This document shows positions 12,459-22,396 of a DNA stretch of 64,000 nt, piece after piece. The number at the start of each line of letters is the position of its first letter. The stretch's first letter is position 1. Location of the stretch: positions 13,254,743-13,318,742 of the forward strand of contig NC_089316.1 of assembly GCF_036669915.1 (NCBI RefSeq), written 5' to 3'. The notes under the pieces were generated by a model that did not search any database, had not been told where the DNA came from, and worked only from the letters and a program-made list of their open reading frames with translations. Both the position numbers and the translations under genes were made by a program. Source of the stretch: Pocillopora verrucosa. Its lineage: Eukaryota > Cnidaria > Anthozoa > Scleractinia > Pocilloporidae.

Positions 12459-12650
12459 CGGAAGGAAGTCATTACCGTGACTGGCTTACGTTATTCGTGC
12501 AAAACTTTGAAAACTTCTAAAGTAAACGATATCATCAATTTGATGAAAAGAGATAAACTTACACCTTACGTTGACCATAGACTTCAAAGGATCAATGCTG
12601 GAGAGAAAATCATCACCTACCGAAAAGGCCCTCCCAAGTTTAGGAAATAG
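12459..12650 (+). pseudogene. Element-derived C-terminal coding remnant
   Basis: A 63-codon open frame without a plausible start (TAA at 12456 just upstream). It ends in a lysine-rich tail '...GPPKFRK' at 12650, just before the CGGGATTG-rich right flank. The composition (e.g. 'KVNDIINLMKRDKLTPYVDH') looks like genuine protein rather than chance translation. Possibly the last exon or 3' end of the element's protein. Confidence 0.4.
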
Positions 12651-13050
12651 ACTTAGACAAATTGTATGATCGGGATCGGGATTGGCCAGAATAACCGGCG
12701 AGATTACGGGATTGAGAAAAAATTTTAGTCGGAATTGCGGGATTGAACGCTCTTTTTTTGTAGTTCGTTTTGAAACAGAGTGAATTCATCCAGCAACCTC
12801 CCCTTAAAATTATACAGTCATTGATACCGAAGATATGTTGTCTCAAATTCATTTTTTCTCGATCTCCTATTATTCAAAATCTAAGATATCATCGGAAGCC
12901 TGAGAAGAAAATAGGTGTGAGGCCTACTTCTAGGCCAGGTTTAAACGTTAATGAAGTTTCTGTAACAGCAGAGAAGTGCACACACCCACAGCGGTTGAGG
13001 ACAGTCTGTGTTTGTTGCCGGGGTGGTCATTAACTTAAGAACAAGACTTG

Positions 13051-13236
13051 TTAACCTTTTACACCCTAAGATCAGTATGCATATTCTCCATACTGTTCTT
13101 TGCACATTTTCTGAGGTGCTGACAAGGAGAATTTGTTTAAAAATCAAGAACTCCTCCAGCTGGTGATTATTTCCTTTATTCTTGTGACGTTAATGTTTGA
13201 TTCAGGGGTGATATGGTAAGGAGAAATTATATGCTT
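13051..13236 (+). repeat. Interspersed element, family 2, copy 2
   Basis: Starts 'ttaaccttttacacccta'. It shares 'gtgctgacaaggagaattt' and 'aatgtttgattcagggg' with the copies at 206-418 and 41459-41627. The right end appears truncated. Confidence 0.65.
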
Positions 13237-14149
13237 ATGATACACACGATGGCCGTGCGCTCCAGTATGGGACTGGAAGGGAAAGGCCTCTGAAGTACAG
13301 ACAGATCTGTAAAACAGAATCTTGTAGAACTAGATTGGCATTAAACTAAAACGATTTAACTGATGCAATGAAATAACGTAACCAAAGTCTGTTGAATTTC
13401 TCTCGGATTGACACTTAACGCGTGTTTGTATCTGGATGGGAAGAGCAGTGTTTTTCAGGCGTGGTCGGTGAATGCGAGATATTTCAAAAGAAAACATCTC
13501 TAAACCTATCAAGATTTTACTAATGCAGATGATTAAAACTGTATGTCATATCTTCCTATCATAAGTACTCAAAAGAACGCAGATTAATATTGTCATATTC
13601 CTAATGATCGTTCGTTGCACCACTCTGGGTTTAAGGCCGGGACCGAAAACGAGAAAAAACACGGACAAATTTTGCATAGTACAAATTGATTAAATGTGAT
13701 AGTCAAAATAAAAAAAAAGAATATGACGTTTACATGAAAGTTCGCCTAAAGTAACTACCAAAGGTTGGTAAACTTTATCACTAGAGAAATCGTTTTTCTT
13801 TCCTCTTGATTGAGCGCGCATTCTTGTGAAGGAACGGGGCGCAAACATGAAGTTCTCTGTTAAGATAAAAAAAAGTGTGGAGCTTTGTTCCTTTTCTCGG
13901 ATTAGTTTAGATAGTTGTTGTTACTGTTGTTGTTTCTCTAAACAGTGAATAAATGTTATGTGCTTGTTTAGATTTAATCTGAATAAAATGCAACCTGACC
14001 ATGCATTTTTCCTAATCGTTGGAACGTGACCCAGCTTCCCATATCTACCTGTCTTTGACTGGTAGATATGAGAAACAACTTCTTAAGTTGTGCTCATAAT
14101 TGAGAAGATCGCTTCAACACTCATTTCTCTATCGCGGTTCACATATATG
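13237..14149. other. Intergenic, no gene recognised
   Basis: No supported open frame. The only structural feature is a short hairpin at 14040-14070 (10-base arms 'atatctacc'/'ggtagatat'). Confidence 0.4.
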
Positions 14150-14518
14150 ATTTTCACATCTTTACAATCATTTAGTCTTCTGAAGCTCAGCGGTAAAGGT
14201 TTCCGAAGTACTGATCGGAAGGTCGTAGGTTAAGTCCTACAAGAACCACTCGAACTTTCTTCTCTCTTCGGTTATGCTTATGTTATTCACAGAACAGCAT
14301 CTTCGTTCACCTAAATCCCCACGCTCAAAAATTTACCATCTTCATTTACATTATCACTATTGCGCATGAACATCACATATCGACATTCCTATCCTCTCGG
14401 TATCAGGGAACTTTGTCGCCATGGCAACGGCTAAGCTGGCCACGAGCTTAATAGCATTTCAGGCTTTCATGCATATGAGCATTACATATAGACCTTCCTA
14501 TCCTCACACTGATGCAGG

Positions 14519-14586
14519 AACTCGAAGCTCAGTGGTAGAGCGTCCAAATCGGAAGGTCGTAGATTCGAGTCCTATTGGGAGCCATC
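14519..14586 (+). pseudogene. tRNA-like core, unit 2 (one of the best preserved)
   Basis: Reads as D-arm and A box 'gctcagtggtagagc', an anticodon arm shortened by several bases, variable region 'ggtcg' and a T-arm with 'gattcgagtcc'. The shortened anticodon arm prevents assigning an amino acid. Confidence 0.55.
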
Positions 14587-15560
14587 GGGGCTTCTTTTTT
14601 CTCCGTCAAAGCCTGTGTCATTCTCCGAATGACATTTTACTTCACTTAAATCACGCAGCTTAAATTTACCATCTTCATTTACATCATAACTGTTGCACAT
14701 CAGCATCGCATATGGACATTCCTATATATCCTGGCAGTTTCCATATACTTTTTCACCATGGAAAGAGCTCAGTTTGCCACGTTTGCCCTTAAACATAGCG
14801 GTTAAGGGTTCGAAGTACTAATCGGAAGGTTGCAGGTTTAAGTGCTATTAGGAGCATTCGGAGTTTCATTTTTCTCCGAGTCACGGCCAGTTTCATTCAC
14901 TGAACAACGTTACACCTCACTGAAATCAAGAGACTTTAAATTTATCGCCGGTCTATATTTAGATCATAACTGTTGCGCAAAGGTATCAAATGTGGAGATT
15001 CCTACTCTCGTGGTATCCATGAACTTTTCCACGATGAAACTAGTTAAATGGCGTTACTGGCAACGAGTTATCTATAGCTCAGTGGTAGAGTGAAATACAA
15101 ATCTGTTCGTGTTCTATTAGGAGCACTCCGAGTTTCTTCTTTCTGCGATGAAGCTTGTTTCACTTACTAAATACCATCTCACTTCACTTAAATAACCAGA
15201 TGTAAACATTTTCCATCTTCATTCAGTTTACATCATCACTGTCACGCATATGCATCACATATCGACATTTCTATCCTTGAAGTGTCCAGGAAGTTTGTCA
15301 GAAAGGACCTCGATAAACAATAATTCTTGTCATCAGTCTGGTGTAGCTCAGGGTTCATATCATGAAAGGAGTACCTAGAGTTTTTTTTGTGTCTGTCTGT
15401 TTCATTCACAGAATAACATCTTCTTTCACTTCAATAACTGCCTTAATATTTATCATGTTCATTCACACGTCACTCATGCGCATTATTATCACATATTGAT
15501 ATTCTAGTCCTTCCCGAATACAGGAACTTTATCCCCAAGGGAGCGACCTAGCTTAAGTCT

Positions 15561-15632
15561 CGTAAGGCTCAGTGGCAGAGCATCCAAAACACTAATCGGA
15601 GGGTCGTAAGTTCGAGTCCTATTAGCAGCTCT
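15561..15632 (+). pseudogene. tRNA-like core, unit 6
   Basis: A box 'gctcagtggcagagc' and B box 'agttcgagtcct' with an anticodon arm closed by 'tccaa...tcgga'. The 5' arm has mutated so that the stem no longer pairs fully. Judged a pseudo-tRNA within the array. Confidence 0.55.
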
Positions 15633-15715
15633 CGAAGTTTCTTTTTTCTTCGAGTAGGCCTGCGTCATTTACTAAATAACATCTTCCTTCAATTAAAAAT
15701 TTACCATCTTCATGT

Positions 15716-16834
15716 ACATCGGTTTACTGGCATAAAAAACGATTGGTTTCTATCAAAACACACAAATGATTCAAGTTTGAAACAGTGGTTGTGGCACAAC
15801 AATCGTTGTCGTTATGCTAATGTTATGGGGAAATCCGGCTAAAGAGTTTTTCGGAAAGGTCTCGTAATTTCTTCGATCAATTTTTCCAAAACTTTGGGAT
15901 TTTCTTTTTTGCGATATAGCTTCGCTGCTGAGTGAATTTTAATACAATAAATCGAGTCGTTTTAAAATTATGATACCTGCAATTTTATAGTTGACGTAAA
16001 AGCCGCGACATGATACAGTTTACGGAATGAGCTCTAAATTACGTACAAACTAGATGTTATGGTCTGCCTGTGCATTTACTGTATATATTAATTGATTTCA
16101 TGCGCACGCATAGGTTAAAAATAAAAAGCATGTTGAGTTACCGCTATGTTGTCTGGATGTGTTTCTGGATTTCTTGTTAGTACATGACATTAAAATTTCA
16201 TAAAACCACGCCGTCGATCTATTTAAAAGATTGCGAGCCACAGTAATAAATAAATAGGTACTGTCACTATTTAAATACGTGATAAGGAAAGATTCATGAA
16301 TTAGCTGCACCGCACCTTTGCCATAAATGAAAATATTGAAGGCGAAGATGCCCCTGTGATGATTTGACGTCTCGTAGTCGACAAATCAAATCATTGAAAT
16401 TGAGAATACTCCCTCAATCAGCTTACTTCTCCATAGTAGAGAAACTTCCCTAACAACCCGAAACAGAAGTAATTGTGGCATGAAAAACATCCAATGAGAG
16501 ACTGTGATACGACTCAGAATAAATCGGTGGGGCAGGTTAGAAATTGATCGAAGGGGGATTTTGAATTGCAGAATATAGCATATTCGAAGAAAATTTAGTA
16601 AAAGCCCCTAAATGAGTCCATTCCTGTTCCAGAAAGATGAAACTTTGATCGATTCAAACCTTAAAAGAGATCACTTAAATTGCAGTTCCACAGAGACCAC
16701 TAAAACAGTATAACAACAATCACTACACAACTGACAACTGATCTCAATTGTCAATACAACGTTTTCGTTCCAAAACAAAATATATATGATTCTCGACATC
16801 TTCGTCTAGTCTTTATCGAAACAGACAGAGAATA
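15716..16834. other. Intergenic, no gene recognised
   Basis: Lies beyond the stop codon of the second MPV17-like gene. Short open frames only, with no family resemblance. Confidence 0.4.
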
Positions 16835-16908
16835 TTATTGCTTGGAACGTTCCAACTCCTCATGTGAAGTCCATGCCAGATATGTATTCCAAAACAGTGA
16901 TAGTGATA
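16835..16908 (-). repeat. Partial tandem copy of the last MPV17-like codons
   Basis: About 70 bp repeats, at an offset of 131 bp, the 3' end of the adjacent MPV17-like coding exon. The minus strand again reads 'LFWNTYLAWTSHEELERSKQ' and a stop, differing from the real C-terminus at two residues (K to E, H to R). It sits beyond the real stop codon, separated by a C/G-rich low-complexity stretch (16909-16940), and is not in frame with the exon. Confidence 0.85.
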
Positions 16909-16965
16909 CCCTCCCTCCCCACCCCCCCCCACTAACCCCTACAAAAATTTCTTGGACAGACAACA

Positions 16966-19142
16966 CTACTGCTTGGAATGTTCCAACTCCTTGTGCGAAG
17001 TCCATGCTAGATATGTATTCCAAAACAGTGATACAACATTCACAACCAGCACTCGCAGATGGGCTGGAAAAAAATAAAAATTACAGAACTGAACAGCTGG
17101 CCAGATTTGGTAGTTCACAACCATATTGGGATAAAATTCCTCGTAGATTTTGTCACTAATCTCTTTGATGGTGCGACGTTCAACGACTCCGACAGCACCG
17201 TAAAATAAAACAAGAAACACTGGCGCCAGGATGCTTTGATCTACTGTCATTTTCCGGATGGCATTTCCAGGGCTTTTGCGAGCAAATCTTTTATCCAGTT
17301 GTGCGTACCATACGTGGAATATGGGGCCAATCACAACAGTTCCGACAGCCGCCATTCGGGCTGTACGAACCAAATCATGCTCTCGCAATGGGACTTTCTC
17401 AACGTATTGTTGTGCAATGAAGTCTCCAGCTCCGAGAAGTGCTCCTGAAAATAAAACAAGCTAAATAAGAACACCATGTTATTTTTGTCAGCAGCCTCTT
17501 TTGTGTCACCCTTTATTTTTTCTCCTTCCACCTGATTCACCTTCTGGATATTTTTTCGAGACTAAATCCACCACTTCTTCTGCATAGGGGATCATGGGCA
17601 ATTGTGAGCGGGCAAGCATGTATGTGTAATGTATGTGTGTAAGTAATGTAGAATAACGTAATGTGAAATGTTAACATCAGATTTTTTAAAATATACAGAA
17701 ATTATCAGAAAACTATTCAGCGTTATAATTTTCTGAGTTCTTGTAATGAACGAAGCTGCAAAAAATGGTCTCCGGCCTCACAGAGCCACAACTAAAGACA
17801 GTGAGATCCACCTACTCCCTTCCCTGGACGGGCAGTTGTGTAAAATCAAGTAAGCCACGTCAGTGAAGTCTGACGGGTCAAATACTTCAGGCAGAAAAAG
17901 TTAGACCTGTGAGTAAAATAAATCCTGGCAAATAAAATACGCAAGCCAAGGAAAGTGGGAAAACGAGGGAAGCACGGAACAAGAAACGATTAGGCCACAC
18001 TAGGCTATAATTTATGTCCTCATATATAAAGTACCAACCGAGGACCCTGGGACAAAAACAAATGAAGGTGACAGATTTCTGTGCTCGAGACTAGGCTGAC
18101 GCCACGAAGTAAAGAACCACATACTCATTTTCGGCGATTTTAATGTACACTTAAGAGTCATATGTAAAGTTTACCGTCAATGCTGCTTTAGAGAAAGTCT
18201 TTGAAACAAAAGAAAGTTGCAAAAACGAACACTAATTTTAGTTTCCTGATAATTCTTACTCTTTCACCGTTCTCTACTTCGCTACCGTAAGCAGCGTTCA
18301 CTGATTTTATGTAAGACAGTTCCGAGACTTTGAAAGATACACTTGATTTTTCGGTGGCCAATCCATTCTGCTTTACGAAGAGGCCATTTAACATTTCTAA
18401 AAACGATTGATCAGGACTGAAGTGATTCTTAGAGCTCGTAATGTCATAAAAACCAGAAGTTCTCTAGCTGAGTGGTCGACGGCATTTGAAATATCTTGCA
18501 AGGATTCGGAACTGATCCTTGAAAAAGTTTTCGCTCGTCTTTAAAAGATTATTTTGTATTGAAAATAATGTATTTCGTATGTACTTCGCAAAGAGGACTG
18601 TGAGAGCAAATTTTGACCGAATTAGATCACGAGGAGCCGCGGTTTCAATCTGAACGAGTTTGATTTTGCGATGACTTCCTATACCACAACGAATTTCAAC
18701 GCAAACTAGAAATTCCTGCAGAATATAAATCTGACTTACCTGAAAAGATTTTGAGAAACCTAAAGTGGAGTGGCAGTAAATGTATGAGAAATTAGAAAAA
18801 TAAGTGCCTGTGGTTTGAAAAACACATGCGACTCTTCGAATTATTGTGATGTCAAGACAAATATTTAATTACCTTGCGTTCGATAGACCGTAATCCCAGT
18901 TAGAGTGCAGAACACTGGTTGGGAACGTAGACCCGAGAAGTAATTTGCGGTTTTTATGACCAAGCCGCTGAAAAATTATAAATCTTGCCCACAAATTTTT
19001 AAATTTACCTCAAAAATTAGCTTGTTAGGAACGATTAATGATTCAAGGGTCAAAGTCTACCTGTCGAGATGAGCTGAGTTTTCCACGGATGAATCTCTAA
19101 ACATCGCATGTACCATCTCCAAGCACGAAGAGGTAATCTCAT
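16966..19142 (-). CDS. MPV17/PMP22-family membrane protein, second paralogue
   Basis: Two exons, complement(19061..19142) and complement(16966..17444), phase-1 GT-AG intron, giving 186 aa. Exon 1 is 82 nt, exactly as in the paralogue at 1172-2885, and the intron falls after the same '(I/S)TG' codon position. Family marks: 'HPWKTQ' near residue 19, 'GAGDFIAQQ', 'VWYAQLDKRF', 'MTVDQSILAP', 'IWPAVQFCNF', 'LFWNTYLAW'. Expected to be a multi-pass protein of the mitochondrial inner or peroxisomal membrane; subfamily (MPV17, MPV17L, PXMP2-like) not resolved. The ORF-internal ATG at 17388 is rejected because the exon is open and conserved upstream of it. The two genes share orientation and an intron, so they are ancient tandem duplicates. 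Two cysteine-rich genes, a transposon and a tRNA-derived array now lie between them. Confidence 0.9.
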
Positions 19143-20012
19143 GGCACCACTGAATCCTTGTTGTTACACTAACGTTTCACAGCCCAGCCATGATGCTTTC
19201 CTAACTATTTATCAAGTTGCTTGTATTGTGAAATATGAATGACGTTATTACCGGCAGCAGTGAACCTTGAATATATTGTGGCCTGAGTCAAATTTGCATT
19301 TCGCCGTACAATATTCAATATAAACCAGCATCACCGCTACCATAGAAACATAAAAATTTTAAACGAAACTTTGAACTCGGACCAAATGATTTCCAGAATG
19401 TTGGGTTCGGAAATTCATATCAGAGATTTCAACGGAATTATCGCTACGATAAATAACTTTCGAACAAGAAATAAAGTTGCGAATGACTTTTACCCCACAG
19501 CGAAAGTTGCACAAATGACTATTCCCAGGTGAACACTGGCTACCCCCATGTAGGGGAGGGGAGGCCGCACCTCGTCGCTAATGTCCGAAAGCAAAAAGTC
19601 TCCCGAAATTGAAATTGATAACCCTCACAAGGTTGAGCTCGTGCACATCATGTGTGCAGTAATTATAAAAATTTCAGCTTCGAACAGTTAACAGTTTCGT
19701 TGGTAAGGAGACAATAAAACGAGGAAGGAATAAGGTCGGTTTTTACATCCATTCCCAGGAGTTTTATTTATCTTTTCCCTATGACACTGTCGATGATGTC
19801 ATAAGAGGCGGTGATCAGTGAAGGGAGCCTGTTACGGGCTAAACGGACGAAAGTAAGAGGTCTTAGTAGTACATGCATAGCCAATTCTTTATTTAAAGAG
19901 AGTAGGCTAAATAGCCAAAAGGCTAACTGTGGTCGTCAGGTCTTACAAGGCGGCGGTAGACGCTAGTAACTGGTTCTTTGTTTTAAACCCCTGCAGCATT
20001 CAAGCTGTCGGG

Positions 20013-20013
<1 letters not shown>
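19143..20013. other. Intergenic, no gene recognised
   Basis: Upstream of the second MPV17-like gene and of the radical SAM gene, which are divergent. Nothing recognisable beyond AT-rich sequence. Confidence 0.4.
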
Positions 20014-20056
<43 letters not shown>

Positions 20057-20092
20057 CATAATTATTATTATTATTATCATTATTATTATTAT
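20014..20092. repeat. (TTA)n microsatellite
   Basis: About 26 TTA units with two CAT interruptions, 340 bp upstream of the radical SAM start codon. Confidence 0.95.
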
Positions 20093-20427
20093 AGTGTAAT
20101 AGTGTAAGTTTTGCGGGAATATATCGAACGGTCCAAAGCGGGCAAAAAAATATTTCTTTTTCTCTGTTGAAGCAAGTTATTGCTCGGGGTTCCTTTCATT
20201 TCACCAGCCTTGGACGTAACGCTTCTACACACAGCCTTTCGATGATGTTGGTTAGCCTGTGGCGCTCCAGGAGTGCGCGCGCGCGAAACTTCCGCTTTTT
20301 CTGAGAAATATAATTAAATTACGCCATAGGAAAACAAAATGGGTTTGGTTAAAATCGAAGTTCTTTTCAAGGAATGCCTTGAACCAGGAGCCCATTAAAT
20401 ATAACTGCTGCTTGAAAGCAAAGCAAA

Positions 20428-21783
20428 ATGCTACGATCTAGAATTCCAATACTGATAAGCCTCGATCATATTCGGCCTAAGGATCCCCGATTGTCGCTTG
20501 GTGTGGCGAGTATTATCAGCCATTTGAGCCATAACAAAATCGAGTACAATGCTCACTCGTACAATATCGCTCAAGAAGTGCAGGTTTACCCGTTAGCAAG
20601 GAATATCCTTGACACGATTTGGAGCCAGTACAATGATTCGAAATATGATCTCATGTTTGGAGGCTTTGTTTGGAATGAGCCTTTCCTCAAGACGATTCTT
20701 CGCGAACTGAAATATTATGACTACCCAGGTCGGATTGTTATTGCAGGTCCTCAGGTGTCTTACGTCGAGAAAGGAGAGCTAGAAAAATACTATCCGGAGG
20801 GAGATGTATTCATACGAGGGTATGCAGAACAGGCTGTGTTAGAACTGGCGGAAGGGAAGGATAATATCCTAGGGGTCCACTTAGCAAACACTCCAGACAA
20901 GGGCTTTCATACGTCTACCAAATTATCCGACCTTTCGTCGCCTTTCCTCGACGGAACATTAGAACCTCAGCACTTCATGCGTTGGGAAACGACCCGTGGT
21001 TGTCCTTACAGCTGCTCATTTTGCCAGCACAGAGATCCATCACCTTCTTCGCCAGCAAATAAGAGCTGGACTAAAATCCAGCACTCGCAAAGGGATCGGA
21101 TTCAATCGGAAATCGAATGGTTCGTCGACAATAATGTCCACGATCTTGCTGTGCTAGATCCCACTTTTAACACGCTGAACGGAAATATGGTACTTGACTT
21201 TCTAGAACGTGCCAGATTTTCCGGAAAAATCAGCCTTCAGTGCAGGCCTGAAAGAATCACGGAGGCGTTTTTAGATCAGGTAGAGTCCCTGAGCAAAACT
21301 ACAGGAGCTGAAGTAGTTTTGGAGTTTGGTGTGCAAACACTCGACCCCGAAGAGCTGCTGCATATAGAGCGAGTGCGCAATGCTAACACATATAAGTTAG
21401 CCGAGAAAGTTTTACGCAAACTGGCACTTGTTAATCAACGTAGAATTAAGCATGAAGTCAGCCTCATCTTTGGCTTGCCCCTGCAAACCGTAGAGAGTTT
21501 CCAGCAGACTATACTGAAGCTTCAAGAGACGACCGATGGCTCGCTGGTCGCTTTTCCTCTGATGTTGTTACGAGGAACACCCTTATATTACCAAAAGAAA
21601 AAATTTGGGCTGATCGAAGGTACGGATATCGCACATCCTTTGATAGATCGGATCCAAAAATTCATTCCTCATGTTGTAACCTCTCCTTCTATGAGTTACA
21701 TAGACTGGAATACGATGGCGAATATTGCTGTTTCTCTACAAGACCAAACAGAGCCAAAAGAGGAGAGTGGAATACATGCATGA
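20428..21783 (+). CDS. Intronless radical SAM enzyme with B12-binding-like N-terminal domain
   Basis: A single uninterrupted 451-codon frame. Residues 1-140 look like the Rossmann-type cobalamin-binding domain of class B radical SAM enzymes ('ILISLDHIRP', 'RLSLGVASII', 'RIVIAGPQVSY', 'GDVFIRGYAEQAV'), but no DxHxxG cobalamin-ligand motif is visible. The radical SAM core begins near residue 184: 'RWETTRGCPYSCSFCQHRD' supplies the CxxxCxxC cysteines for the 4Fe-4S cluster. 'LEFGVQT' and 'VSLIFGLPLQT' match the usual later beta-strands of the SAM barrel. The reaction cannot be predicted; relatives methylate or rearrange diverse substrates. No intron interrupts it, whereas every other recognised gene here has at least one. 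This domain layout is common in bacteria and unusual in animals, so lateral transfer is inferred. No bacterial-type Shine-Dalgarno is evident and the flanks are ordinary host repeats, arguing against contamination. No clear AATAAA was found close downstream. Confidence 0.88.
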   Translation: MLRSRIPILISLDHIRPKDPRLSLGVASIISHLSHNKIEYNAHSYNIAQEVQVYPLARNILDTIWSQYNDSKYDLMFGGFVWNEPFLKTILRELKYYDYPGRIVIAGPQVSYVEKGELEKYYPEGDVFIRGYAEQAVLELAEGKDNILGVHLANTPDKGFHTSTKLSDLSSPFLDGTLEPQHFMRWETTRGCPYSCSFCQHRDPSPSSPANKSWTKIQHSQRDRIQSEIEWFVDNNVHDLAVLDPTFNTLNGNMVLDFLERARFSGKISLQCRPERITEAFLDQVESLSKTTGAEVVLEFGVQTLDPEELLHIERVRNANTYKLAEKVLRKLALVNQRRIKHEVSLIFGLPLQTVESFQQTILKLQETTDGSLVAFPLMLLRGTPLYYQKKKFGLIEGTDIAHPLIDRIQKFIPHVVTSPSMSYIDWNTMANIAVSLQDQTEPKEESGIHA

Positions 21784-22281
21784 CATGATACGCAGGTTCT
21801 GAAACTTCATCTCAGTCAATTTTTAAAACTCCTAAACTCGCATTACACTGCTAAAAAAGACTGCGCGAGGGAATTGTTTTCATTATATTATTTCATCGTG
21901 GGTAAATAATATATAATATCTAATTATATAGTTTAATATAAGAATGCTTCGGAGAAAAATTGTTAGCTGAGTTTTTAAATATAATGCTTTCTTGAGAAAG
22001 TCACCTTATTGTGTTAAGGAAGTAATAATCTAATGCTTCTTTGACCACAAAAATCAATTGATCAATTTTAATTTTTGCTTTTTATATTCCAATGTAAATA
22101 GTCTACAAGTGCTACAGGCTGTAAGCCACCTAGCATCAGTAAAAAAAATTCAATTTAATATAGATCATAAAAGCCATTTAACAATTGAATGAAGAAACCA
22201 GCAGAACTGCTCAACTGATACTTAGAAGAGAATCATATGATGAAATATAGCCAAATTAAGAATATATATATATATATGTAT

Positions 22282-22396
22282 AGTATCTGGGCAACTGCCC
22301 ACCTACCCCTCCCCTGACTCAACAACAGTCAATTGATAACAACTTAGGGTTAATGTTGGGTTAGGGGAGGGGTAGGTGGGCAGTTGCCCAGATACT
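22282..22396. mobile_element. MITE with long terminal inverted repeats
   Basis: 115 bp. The first roughly 35 bases, beginning 'agtatctgggcaactgccc', are the reverse complement of the last ones, ending 'gggcagttgcccagatact', with a short unpaired centre. Too short to encode anything. Target-site duplication not clear because of the flanking TA repeat. Confidence 0.85.

Larger units (their letters stand above)
10790..12760 (+). mobile_element. Decayed transposable element with CGGGATTG-rich ends
   Basis: Both flanks carry the octamer CGGGATTG in direct orientation: 10812 and 10873 on the left; 12677, 12707 and 12738 on the right, with related degenerate forms between. The 1.9 kb interior has higher GC than its surroundings and contains broken open frames (11032-11505 and 12459-12650). 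This combination suggests a multi-kilobase element with repeat-rich termini that has decayed. Class not recognised; no transposase or reverse transcriptase motif was identified. Confidence 0.45.
14150..15715 (+). repeat. Tandem array of tRNA-derived units (about six)
   Basis: Six tRNA-like cores occur at about 14180, 14519, 14791, 15070, 15340 and 15561, spaced 221-339 bp. The better ones show a Pol III A-box-like 'gctcagtggtagagc' and a B-box-like 'gattcgagtcc' or 'gttcgagtcc' about 35 bp later. Between cores the spacer also repeats ('catcttcatttacat', 'cacatatcgacattcctat', 'tttcttttttctccg'). This is therefore tandem amplification of a tRNA-containing unit, not independent SINE insertions. 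Cores at 14791 and 15340 are badly eroded. None folds into a complete tRNA by eye, because acceptor ends and anticodon arms are damaged, so functional tRNA genes are not called. Confidence 0.75.

Noticed and set aside
18463-18525. tRNA-Leu/Ser-like stretch with 'tagctgagtggtcgacggc'
   Set aside because: Only the A-box part is convincing; the remainder does not fold into a tRNA by eye. At most a relic.
20428-21783. Radical SAM gene as bacterial contamination of the assembly
   Set aside because: Flanks are host-type repeats and eukaryotic genes on both sides with no abrupt composition break or neighbouring bacterial gene; long reads would settle it.
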